From Clostridiales bacterium UBA1740 (GTDB lineage: Bacteria > Bacillota > Clostridia > Oscillospirales > CAG-272), in contig DCHY01000013.1 of NCBI GenBank assembly GCA_002315715.1, forward strand, positions 6,049-46,568: DNA of 40,520 nucleotides. The letters run 5' to 3'. A program made the translations under genes and the position numbers. The notes beneath the pieces are model-generated. The model ran no database searches. It worked only from the letters and a program-made list of their open reading frames with translations, and was not told the origin of the DNA. Every line of letters starts with the position of its first letter. Position 1 is the first letter of the stretch. Shown here in pieces: positions 33,044 to 39,885 of this stretch.

Positions 33044-33636
33044 CGAACGAAATTTTCGAGCATGCCATGGCGGCCTTTGACACCGAGGGGGAATCTCTCG
33101 TTGCCACCAAGGGCGTCATCGACAGAGTTTCCTTTGAAAAAGCGGCAGAGGCCCTTGCCACTGCCACCCGTATCGGCACCGCCGGCTGCGGTCATACCGG
33201 CATTGCCTGCCAACACTTGGCACACCTTATGTGCTGTATCGAGCGTCCCGCCCGTTTCATTTCCCCGGCGGAAGCGGTTCACGGCGGTCTCGGTTATATG
33301 CAGAAAGGCGACGTCATGGTTTTGGCGTCCCGCGGCGGCAAGACCGATGAACTTTTGCCTATCGCCGACATCTGTAAGAGAAAGGGCGTAACCGTTATCG
33401 GCGTAACCGAAAATCCCGCCTCTCCTCTTGCCGAAAAATCCGACATCGTCATTTTGATGAAAGTCACGAAAGAATGCGACAAATACAACTGCCAGGGTAC
33501 GACGAGTTTTTCCGTCACCTGCGGTATCTTTGACGCTTTGCAGACGGCAGTGATGGAACTCACCGAGTTTCAAAACGAAGAATTCGCCGTCATCCATCCC
33601 GGCGGTGCCGTCGGCAAACGCCTCAACAACAAATAA
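33040..33636 (+). CDS. SIS-domain sugar-phosphate isomerase (KpsF/GutQ-like, no CBS domains)
   Basis: 198 aa, a single SIS domain. Phosphosugar-binding IGTAGCGHTGIA (45-56), SPAEAVHGGLGYM (75-87) matching the SHGDLG-type catalytic-His region of arabinose-5-phosphate isomerases (His81), VLASRGGKTDEL (94-105), and the KpsF/GutQ C-terminal signature HPGGAVGKRL (186-195). The two CBS domains of full-length KdsD/GutQ (about 320-330 aa) are absent. No KDO or LPS genes are nearby, so a catabolic ketose/aldose-phosphate isomerisation is more likely. Translationally coupled to the preceding gene. Confidence 0.85.
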   Translation: MTNEIFEHAMAAFDTEGESLVATKGVIDRVSFEKAAEALATATRIGTAGCGHTGIACQHLAHLMCCIERPARFISPAEAVHGGLGYMQKGDVMVLASRGGKTDELLPIADICKRKGVTVIGVTENPASPLAEKSDIVILMKVTKECDKYNCQGTTSFSVTCGIFDALQTAVMELTEFQNEEFAVIHPGGAVGKRLNNK

Positions 33637-33665
33637 TAAAATTTTTATATATTAGGAGAAAAACA

Positions 33666-34286
33666 ATGGAATTCAAAGTATTTCAAAAAGAACTCGAACT
33701 GCAGTCCCGCGGTTGGATCCCCACCTTCCATGACGTATCCAAAGAAATCCGTGAGATCGTAGCCGCATCCGGCGTCAAAAACGGCACCGTTTGCATCGCT
33801 TCCCACCACACCACCTGCTCCGTTATGGTACAGGAATGCTCCCACGATATCGATTCTTTCGATCTCGAATTTTTGCAGCACGACCTTCTTGACATCATGC
33901 GCAAACTCGTTCCCGATTTCAAAGAAGAGCATCAATACCGCCATCCCGGTCCGATCCACGCACAGTTCGGCAGATACGTTGACGAACCCGGCGATTTCAC
34001 TTCCATGAACACCGACGGCCACCTTCGTTCCGTCTTCTTCGGCAGAAGCGAAACCATGACCATCAAGGACGGCGTTCTTGACGGCGGTGAGTTCGCTCAC
34101 GTTTACTTCATCGACTGGGACCAGGTTCGTGCCCGTCACCGTCAGCTCAACGTAACCGTTATGGGTACCACCGACGATATCGGCGACCGTAAATGGAAGG
34201 GCGGAGAAGTCATCAATACCCTTCATAAATTCACCGAAGAAGAAAAGGCATACGACCTTCACTATGATCTCCAGCTCAAACGCTGA
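33666..34286 (+). CDS. YjbQ/UPF0047 family protein
   Basis: 206 aa, longer than typical YjbQ (about 130-140). Family motifs: IASHHTTCSVMVQECSHDID (42-61), AQFGRYVDEPGDFTSMNTDGHLRSVFFGRSETMTI in the middle, and a C-terminal DWDQVRARHRQLNVTVMG with the conserved R-x-R-x-(R/Q). UPF0047 proteins are annotated as secondary thiamine-phosphate synthases from complementation data; their real reaction is unclear. Membership of a sugar operon hints at a phosphosugar- or aldehyde-related role. AGGAG lies 7 bases before ATG 33666. Confidence 0.85.
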   Translation: MEFKVFQKELELQSRGWIPTFHDVSKEIREIVAASGVKNGTVCIASHHTTCSVMVQECSHDIDSFDLEFLQHDLLDIMRKLVPDFKEEHQYRHPGPIHAQFGRYVDEPGDFTSMNTDGHLRSVFFGRSETMTIKDGVLDGGEFAHVYFIDWDQVRARHRQLNVTVMGTTDDIGDRKWKGGEVINTLHKFTEEEKAYDLHYDLQLKR

Positions 34287-34304
34287 GTCAAAAAGGAGAA
34301 GTCA

Positions 34305-34988
34305 ATGAAACTGATTTTGGATACGGCGAATATCGAAGATATCCGCTACTTTAACACCTACTATCCCATTGTCGGTGTCACCACCAACCCTACTATCCTG
34401 TCGAGAGAGGGCGGCGATATCGTCAGTCACCTCAAAGAAATTCGCAACATCATCGGTGCCGACAAGGAACTGCATATTCAGGTTACCGAATCCGAGTATG
34501 AGAAGATTCTTGAAGAAGCACGCCTTATCGTGAAAACTTTCGGTGAGAATACCTTCGTCAAAATTCCCGCGACCGACGTCGGACTTCGTGCAACGAAACA
34601 GCTTTCTTCGGAAGGCATCAAAATCACCGTGACCGCCGTTCTTTCGGTCGGTCAGGCACTTCTTGCCGCCAATGCCGGTGCGTCTTACGTAGCGCCTTAC
34701 GTCAGCCGTCTTGAGAATATCTCGGAGGACGGTGTCGGCGTCGTTGCCGATATCCAGGCGATTTTCGACAGCATGAATGCCGAAACCGAGATTTTGGCAG
34801 CCAGCTTCAAGACCGCGAGAGAAGTCGTTGACGTTGCCCTCGCCGGTGCCGGTGCCGCTACCGTTGCCGCCGACGTGATGAAGCGTTTGCTCGCTCATAC
34901 CACGACCGATACTTCCATCGCCGGCTTCCGTGCCGACTGGGAAAAGGCATTCGGAAACACCACGCTTCTTGCTCTTTTGAACAAGTAA
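34305..34988 (+). CDS. Fructose-6-phosphate aldolase/transaldolase-like protein
   Basis: 227 aa, small TIM-barrel transaldolase of the FSA/TalC class. Asp6 (LDTAN), GVTTNPTIL (24-32), Gln59 in HIQVTE, Schiff-base Lys86 in FVKIPAT, Thr110 in TAVLS, Tyr132 in APYVSRL, and AASFKTAREV are all in place. Gln59 is the residue that favours aldolase (dihydroxyacetone) over transaldolase chemistry in FSA, where transaldolases have Glu. It should cleave or build the ketose-phosphate made upstream. AAGGAG lies 7 bases before ATG 34305. Last gene of the operon. Confidence 0.9.
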   Translation: MKLILDTANIEDIRYFNTYYPIVGVTTNPTILSREGGDIVSHLKEIRNIIGADKELHIQVTESEYEKILEEARLIVKTFGENTFVKIPATDVGLRATKQLSSEGIKITVTAVLSVGQALLAANAGASYVAPYVSRLENISEDGVGVVADIQAIFDSMNAETEILAASFKTAREVVDVALAGAGAATVAADVMKRLLAHTTTDTSIAGFRADWEKAFGNTTLLALLNK

Positions 34989-35005
34989 TTCTCAAGCAAA
35001 ACATA

Positions 35006-35054
35006 GAAAAATCCGCATTTTGCAAATGGTTGTTTGCATAATGCGGATTTTTTG
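35006..35054. terminator. Long intrinsic terminator of the sugar operon
   Basis: About 20-bp stem with one mismatch: AAAAATCCGCATTTTGCAAA region (ending 35026), 6-base loop (35027-35032), complementary arm 35033-35052, flanked by A and T runs. Probably bidirectional, also serving sigG on the minus strand. Confidence 0.88.
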
Positions 35055-35117
35055 TGTCAAAACGAACCGTTAAAAGACTCTATCGCCGAGATGCTTGAAC
35101 GGAGAAAACGCCCTTTT

Positions 35118-35894
35118 TCAAGACATGTATTTTCTGAGTTTTTCTATGGCTCCTTTCTCGAGTCTTGAAACCTGCGCTTGCGAAATACCGATTTCGTCGG
35201 CGATTTCCATCTGCGTTTTGCCTTTGTAAAAACGTCTGGCGATAATGTTCTTTTCTCGGTCTGACAGTTTCTTCACCGCCTCTTTGAGCGCCATGCTTTC
35301 CACCCAACTTTCGCTGCCGTCTTCGGCGTCACGCAATCCGTCAATCACGTACACCGGGTCGTCCCCTTCACTGTAAACGGAGTCGTAAAGCGACATGGGT
35401 TCCACGATGGCTTCGAGTGCCGCCGCCACGTCTTTTTCGTCTTCACCGAGCGTTTTGGCGATTTCCACGACGCCTGCTTCCCGCCCGTCTTTTTTGAGAA
35501 TCCCCTCCCGCACCGCGAGGGCACGGCAGGCAAGGTCACGCATACTTCGACTGACACGCAGGGCGTTATTATCACGTAAATACCGTCTCACTTCGCCTAT
35601 GATCATCGGCACGGCGTAGGTCGAAAACTTGACGTCGAGATCGGGGTTGAAATTGTCAATGGCTTTGAGAAGACCTATGCACCCCACTTGGAATAAATCG
35701 TCGGCACTTTCCCGTCTGGATGAAAATCGACCGATGACCGAAAGCACCAATCTGAGATTTCCGAGTGCCAATTCCTCGCGCGCCTTTGCGTCTCCTTTTT
35801 TGACACGCAAAAGCAACTCGCGCTTTTCTTTATCGGTCAAAGTCTTCAGCTCGGAAGTCTCAATACCTGCTATTTCGACTCTGTAATGGTTCAT
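35118..35894 (-). CDS. sigG: RNA polymerase sporulation sigma factor SigG
   Basis: Late forespore sigma factor, 258 aa, same length as Bacillus SigG (260). N-terminal MNHYRVEIAGIETSEL resembles the SigG-specific opening (KVEICGVDTSKL). Region 2 contains NLRLVLSVIGRF and DDLFQVGCIGLLKAIDNF, then KFSTYAVPMIIGEVRRYLRDNNALRVSRSMRDLA; region 4 ends in KGKTQMEIADEIGISQAQVSRLEKGAIEKLRK. These blocks favour SigG over SigF. GGGAGG lies 6 bases before ATG 35894. It stands alone rather than after spoIIGA-sigE, the common arrangement. Preceded by a probable sigma-G promoter. Confidence 0.95.
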   Translation of the reverse strand: MNHYRVEIAGIETSELKTLTDKEKRELLLRVKKGDAKAREELALGNLRLVLSVIGRFSSRRESADDLFQVGCIGLLKAIDNFNPDLDVKFSTYAVPMIIGEVRRYLRDNNALRVSRSMRDLACRALAVREGILKKDGREAGVVEIAKTLGEDEKDVAAALEAIVEPMSLYDSVYSEGDDPVYVIDGLRDAEDGSESWVESMALKEAVKKLSDREKNIIARRFYKGKTQMEIADEIGISQAQVSRLEKGAIEKLRKYMS

Positions 35895-35914
35895 CTAAAA
35901 CCTCCCGTTTTGGG

Positions 35915-35944
35915 AAGTATGGCCATAAGCCCGAAAAATCATAC
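35915..35944 (-). promoter_or_regulatory. Probable sigma-G autoregulatory promoter of sigG
   Basis: Minus strand: -35 GTATG (35944-35940), 18 bases, -10 CATACTT (35921-35915). The -35 and spacing fit sigma-G perfectly; the -10 deviates only at the last base. It is 20 bases from the ATG. Confidence 0.65.
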
Positions 35945-35980
35945 GAACAAAAAATAATAAATTTGTAAATATTTAGCACC

Positions 35981-36009
35981 TTGACAGAAAAAGACGATTG
36001 TGATAAAAT
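35981..36009 (+). promoter_or_regulatory. Sigma-A promoter of the acyl-CoA synthetase gene
   Basis: TTGACA (35981-35986), 17 bases, TAAAAT (36004-36009); 47 bases before ATG 36057. Confidence 0.8.
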
Positions 36010-36056
36010 AAACGATGTGCATTTCGCATAAATCCCATAAGAAAAGAGGGAAAGCC

Positions 36057-37787
36057 ATGGCTTTCAAGAATAGAAAAAAGAATTATCCTCATTACGAAAC
36101 CACTCATTTTTCCGATATTCGCATTATGGTGGAGAACGCTGAAAAAAGATTCGGCGACAAATACGCCCTCTCTTACCGCAAAAAACCGAACGACAAAGAA
36201 CCTTCACACTACACGTATCGCGAGGGACGCGATTACGTGCGCGATCTCGGCACCGAGTTTATTGACCGCGGTATGCGCGATAAGACCGTCGCTCTTATCG
36301 GCGAAGCGTCCCCCGAATGGATTTTTTCCTACTTTGCCTTGATGGCATCCGGCGTCGTTTCGGTGCCGATTGACAAGGAATTGCCCGCCGCCGACATGGC
36401 GTCTATCATGAACACCGCCGCCTGCGACTGCGTCGTTTATTCTTCTTCCATCGAGAAGAAAATGGACGAAATCAAAACCCTTTGTCCGAACCTTTCGACC
36501 TTTATCGCTTGGGGCGATAAACTCGCCGAAGGCACTTTGGCACTGTCCGACGTGCGTGATGCAGGTGCCGCGAAATTTGCCGCCGGCGATACCCGTTACT
36601 ACGATTACGAGATCGATATCGACAAACTCGCTTCTATCGTCTTCACTTCCGGCACAACCGGAAAAGGCAAGGGCGTTATGCTTTCGCAGCGCAACATCTG
36701 TTCCGATATGGAGCAGGGTATGTATAACTTCCAAATCACCTACAAAACCATGTGCGTCCTGCCGCCGCACCACACCTTCGGTTCGACCGTCAACATCGTC
36801 GGTCACTATGCACAGGGTTGCGAACTTTACATTTCTTCCGGCCTTCGTTATATCATGAAGGAACTTGAAGAATTCCAACCGACGCACTTGATTTTGGTGC
36901 CGTTGTTCGTCGAAACGTTCTACAAGCGCATCATGGCGGAAGCCGAAAAAACCGGCCAGCTCAAAAAACTTCAAACCGCGATGAAGATTTCCAACGCCCT
37001 TTTGAAAGTCGGCATTGACCTTCGTCCCGTTCTCTTCAAATCCGTCACTTCCAAATTCGGCGGCAAAGTATCCATGATTATCTGCGGCGGCGCCGCACTG
37101 AACCAGACGATGATTGACTTTTTCGAGTCCATCGGCATTACGATTTTGAACGGCTACGGCATCACCGAGTGCGCACCGCTTATCTGCTGCAACCGAAACG
37201 AGTGCCGCAAGAACGGTTCCGTCGGTCTTCCCATTGTCGGCGGCGAACTGAAAATCTGCGATCCGGACGCCAACGGCGAAGGCGAGATCGCCTACAAAGG
37301 TCCCAACGTCATGCTCGGTTACTTCCACGACGAAGAAGCGACGAAGGCGGCTATCGACGCCGAAGGCTTCTTCCATACCGGCGACTACGGAAAAGTCATG
37401 ATGGACGGCAACGACCAGTGGGTTTACATTACGGGACGTTTGAAGAACCTCATCATTTTTTCCAACGGTAAAAACGTATATCCCGAGGAAATCGAAACGG
37501 ATATCCAGGGCGTCTACGGCGTGTCCGAAGTCGTCGTTTACGCCGGAGAATCCAAATCCGATCCCACGAAAGAAATCATCGTCGCCGAGATTTATCCCGA
37601 CGCCGAGGCGCTCGAGCGCCACAATATTACCGATGCCAAGAAGTATTTTGAGGACGCGGTAGCCGAAATCAACAAGAAAAACGTTTCCTACAAAAACGTC
37701 GGTTACGTCAAACTCCGTGATACGGAATTCCCCAAAAACACCTCGAAAAAGATTACCCGTTTCAAAATCGATAAGACGATTGACTAA
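36057..37787 (+). CDS. Long-chain acyl-CoA synthetase (AMP-forming)
   Basis: 576 aa ANL-superfamily adenylate-forming enzyme. P-loop-like FTSGTTGKGKGVMLS (206-220), LPPHHTFGSTVNIVGHYAQG, NGYGITECAP in the middle, FHTGDYGKV, ITGRLKNLIIFSNGKNVYPEEIE hinge, and a C-terminal catalytic Lys in NTSKKITR. Activates fatty acids with ATP and CoA, at the membrane or in the cytosol. The insertion pattern fits FadD-like long-chain enzymes, but acyl-acyl-carrier-protein synthetases look similar. ATG 36057 follows GAGGG by 6-7 bases; an earlier in-frame ATG at 36015 is too close to the promoter. Monocistronic. Confidence 0.9.
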   Translation: MAFKNRKKNYPHYETTHFSDIRIMVENAEKRFGDKYALSYRKKPNDKEPSHYTYREGRDYVRDLGTEFIDRGMRDKTVALIGEASPEWIFSYFALMASGVVSVPIDKELPAADMASIMNTAACDCVVYSSSIEKKMDEIKTLCPNLSTFIAWGDKLAEGTLALSDVRDAGAAKFAAGDTRYYDYEIDIDKLASIVFTSGTTGKGKGVMLSQRNICSDMEQGMYNFQITYKTMCVLPPHHTFGSTVNIVGHYAQGCELYISSGLRYIMKELEEFQPTHLILVPLFVETFYKRIMAEAEKTGQLKKLQTAMKISNALLKVGIDLRPVLFKSVTSKFGGKVSMIICGGAALNQTMIDFFESIGITILNGYGITECAPLICCNRNECRKNGSVGLPIVGGELKICDPDANGEGEIAYKGPNVMLGYFHDEEATKAAIDAEGFFHTGDYGKVMMDGNDQWVYITGRLKNLIIFSNGKNVYPEEIETDIQGVYGVSEVVVYAGESKSDPTKEIIVAEIYPDAEALERHNITDAKKYFEDAVAEINKKNVSYKNVGYVKLRDTEFPKNTSKKITRFKIDKTID

Positions 37788-37803
37788 ACTTTTGAAAAAA
37801 CCG

Positions 37804-37832
37804 TTGACTTTATTTTACGGAGTAGTTATAAT
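37804..37832 (+). promoter_or_regulatory. Sigma-A promoter of the PH-domain/M16 operon
   Basis: TTGACT (37804-37809), 17 bases, TATAAT (37827-37832), beginning 17 bases after the acyl-CoA synthetase stop. No terminator is visible between them. Confidence 0.8.
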
Positions 37833-37873
37833 AATCTTAGATTAGTATCGCTATATCAAAAAAGGAGATTGTC

Positions 37874-38407
37874 ATGGCAAAACGAATGAATCCCTCCAAA
37901 GTGGAAAGACATAAAATCGTTACGGCGACCAAGACGTGGCTTTGCGCCCTTCGTTGGTTGGACCTTTTGATTTTCTGGATTTTGATTCCCACCGTCACGT
38001 ATTTCGTGATTCGTTATTGTACGGTGAACGTTTGGAACGTTCCTTTGGATGATCCGGATGCACAGAAACTGTTGACCGAAGTGCTTGCCGCTTCTTTCGT
38101 TCCCGGACTTCTCGTTTTTCTGTTCCGTTTGATTATCGTCAAATCCCACTACGTCGTCTTCTTTGACGATTGTATCATCGACCGCTGGGGTATTTTGTCT
38201 AAGTACGAGCGCAAGTACATCTTTCTCGGCGTCATCTCCGCGTCGGTTGACCAAAACTTTTTCCAGAGAATTCTGTCTTACGGCAATGCCGAAATCCACG
38301 TCGTCGGAAAGACGTTCCATATCAACCATCTCGGAAGACCGAACTACGTTTTGAAACGTCTGCGCGGATACTATATCGACGACCGGGATTTCCATACCGC
38401 ATTATGA
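37874..38407 (+). CDS. Membrane protein with bacterial PH (DUF304-like) domain
   Basis: 177 aa. Two hydrophobic segments (about 27-50 and 72-90) separated by an extracytoplasmic loop, then a cytosolic PH-like domain (about 92-165). This contains HYVVFFDDCIIDRWGILSKYERKYIFLGVISASVDQNFFQRILSYGNAEI, where the G-I-L-S...Y-I-F-L-G-V-I...Q-R-I-L-x-Y-G-x pattern is characteristic of YdbS/DUF304 bPH2 proteins. Function unknown. AAAAGGAG lies 7 bases before ATG 37874, and its stop overlaps the M16 peptidase start (ATGA), so the two are coupled. Confidence 0.82.
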   Translation: MAKRMNPSKVERHKIVTATKTWLCALRWLDLLIFWILIPTVTYFVIRYCTVNVWNVPLDDPDAQKLLTEVLAASFVPGLLVFLFRLIIVKSHYVVFFDDCIIDRWGILSKYERKYIFLGVISASVDQNFFQRILSYGNAEIHVVGKTFHINHLGRPNYVLKRLRGYYIDDRDFHTAL

Positions 38408-39699
38408 GTGATCAAATGACTTTAACCGAAGAAAAGAGAGTGTCGCAAAACGGCATTCCCGTATATCTTTACGAAAACCGTGCTTTGCACGGTTTTTGCA
38501 TTTCTATGTTCGTTCGCGCCGGCGTCATCTATGAAAACGAAGATAACGAGGGGGCGGCACATTTTCTCGAGCACGTCGCCATTCGCAATCTGAATGCCGT
38601 GTACGGCGGAACTCTCTATGAAAAACTCGATGCCCTCGGTATGGAATTGACGGCGTCCACCTATCACGAAATGATTCAGTTTTCGCTCGTCGGCAGTCGT
38701 CGGTATTTTGCGGAAGGGGCAAAGATTCTCTCGAACCTTTTGTCTCCGCTCGTTTTGTCAAAAGCGGACGTGGATACCGAGCGCGCCCGTATCAAAGCCG
38801 AGATTCGCGAGAGCGACGAGCGTGACACCCTTTCGTATTTCTCCGCCAAAACGCTTTTTGACGGTACGCCGCTTGCCTATTCCATCTTGGGAACCAACAA
38901 GAGCGTGGATGCCATGAGCGCACGCAAACTCGAAGTGTACCGCCGCTTTGCCATGAGCGAAGGCAACGTGTATTTCGTCGTGACGGGCAACGTTTGTGCC
39001 GTCGACCTTGACGTTCTTTTGGAGGCGGTATCGGATAAAACGGTTTATCCCGGCGTAAAAAGAGAAGCGGTCATTCAAAAACCGACGACCTTCGGAAACC
39101 GCGGCGGCGCCGTCTACGTCAAATCCGCCGATTATACCGTTTTGCGTTTTCAGTTCGATATGGATATGACAAAACTCACGGTGCCGGTAACGGATATGCT
39201 CTACGACGTGATGTTCACCGGCAACAGTTCGCTTTTTTTCACCGAACTGTCCGAAAAACGCGGCCTTTGCTACGATATTTCCGGCTCGGTTGACCGTTAT
39301 ATCAATATAGGAAGTTTTTCTTTCACCGTCGAGGTGAAAAAAGGGGACGTCGACGAAGTCGTCAAACTGACGGTTGCTTTGCTTAACCGCCTCAAATCCC
39401 TTCCGTTGCCGAAAGAGAAAATGCCCTATGCGCCCTACGTCGATAACGCCGGGATGCTGGCGGACGATATGACGGATACCAACTTCACTTTCGGTTACGA
39501 AAAAGAGATTTTGAATCTTCCGTATCACACGCTCTCCGAGCGCAGTCTTGCCTACGCCTGCGTGACGCCCGAGGACTTGCAAAACGCCGCCAAAATTCTT
39601 TTTACGAAAAATAACGGCGTCTTGACTGTCAAAGGGGAGAAGAAACGTCTTGACACCGAAAGACTCTCCTTTTTCCTCTCATCCCTTGAGAATGCTTGA
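38404..39699 (+). CDS. M16-family zinc metallopeptidase
   Basis: 431 aa, two-domain M16B-type protein without signal peptide. Inverted zinc motif HFLEH at 53-57 and downstream ligand Glu133 (ARIKAEI), spacing of about 76-80 as expected; a complete second half follows with the GNSSLFFTELSEKRGLCYDISG block (R/Y motif) that completes the active site. Bacterial M16B enzymes often come as active/inactive pairs; only the active-looking member is here. The ATG overlaps the PH-domain gene's stop. Followed by a terminator. Confidence 0.9.
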   Translation: MSDQMTLTEEKRVSQNGIPVYLYENRALHGFCISMFVRAGVIYENEDNEGAAHFLEHVAIRNLNAVYGGTLYEKLDALGMELTASTYHEMIQFSLVGSRRYFAEGAKILSNLLSPLVLSKADVDTERARIKAEIRESDERDTLSYFSAKTLFDGTPLAYSILGTNKSVDAMSARKLEVYRRFAMSEGNVYFVVTGNVCAVDLDVLLEAVSDKTVYPGVKREAVIQKPTTFGNRGGAVYVKSADYTVLRFQFDMDMTKLTVPVTDMLYDVMFTGNSSLFFTELSEKRGLCYDISGSVDRYINIGSFSFTVEVKKGDVDEVVKLTVALLNRLKSLPLPKEKMPYAPYVDNAGMLADDMTDTNFTFGYEKEILNLPYHTLSERSLAYACVTPEDLQNAAKILFTKNNGVLTVKGEKKRLDTERLSFFLSSLENA

Positions 39700-39707
39700 T
39701 TTTTCCG

Positions 39708-39738
39708 TCACCCGCCCGAAAAGCGGGTGATTTTTTTG
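39708..39738 (+). terminator. Intrinsic terminator after the M16 gene
   Basis: TCACCCGC (39708-39715), 7-base loop, GCGGGTGA (39723-39730), then T7. Confidence 0.85.
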
Positions 39739-39769
39739 TTTGTGCGACTCCCATCAAATTACCCAAAAG

Positions 39770-39785
39770 ACACCATATATTGTGT
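39770..39785 (+). promoter_or_regulatory. NrdR box 1
   Basis: ACACCATATATTGTGT matches the NrdR consensus ACACWATATNTWGTGT at 15 of 16 positions. It is the strong, distal repressor site of nrdD. Confidence 0.85.
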
Positions 39786-39801
39786 ATAGTTTTCACAAAA
39801 A

Positions 39802-39817
39802 TGTCCATATGTAGTTT
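39802..39817 (+). promoter_or_regulatory. NrdR box 2 (degenerate)
   Basis: TGTCCATATGTAGTTT shares 11 of 16 consensus positions, concentrated in ATATNTWGT. It begins exactly 32 bp after box 1, the three-turn spacing typical of paired NrdR boxes, and ends 6 bases before the -35. Confidence 0.65.
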
Positions 39818-39823
39818 TTTCTC

Positions 39824-39852
39824 TTGACTTTCACCCCGTTTTTGAGTATAAT
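39824..39852 (+). promoter_or_regulatory. Sigma-A promoter of nrdD
   Basis: TTGACT (39824-39829), 17 bases, TATAAT (39847-39852), 33 bases before the ATG and just downstream of the NrdR boxes. Confidence 0.85.
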
Positions 39853-39885
39853 CGATTTGTATCATATTTCATGAAGGAGACCACT

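Noticed and set aside
33040..33636. KDO biosynthesis arabinose-5-phosphate isomerase.
   Set aside because: No KDO or LPS genes nearby, Gram-positive sporulation context, and no CBS domains.
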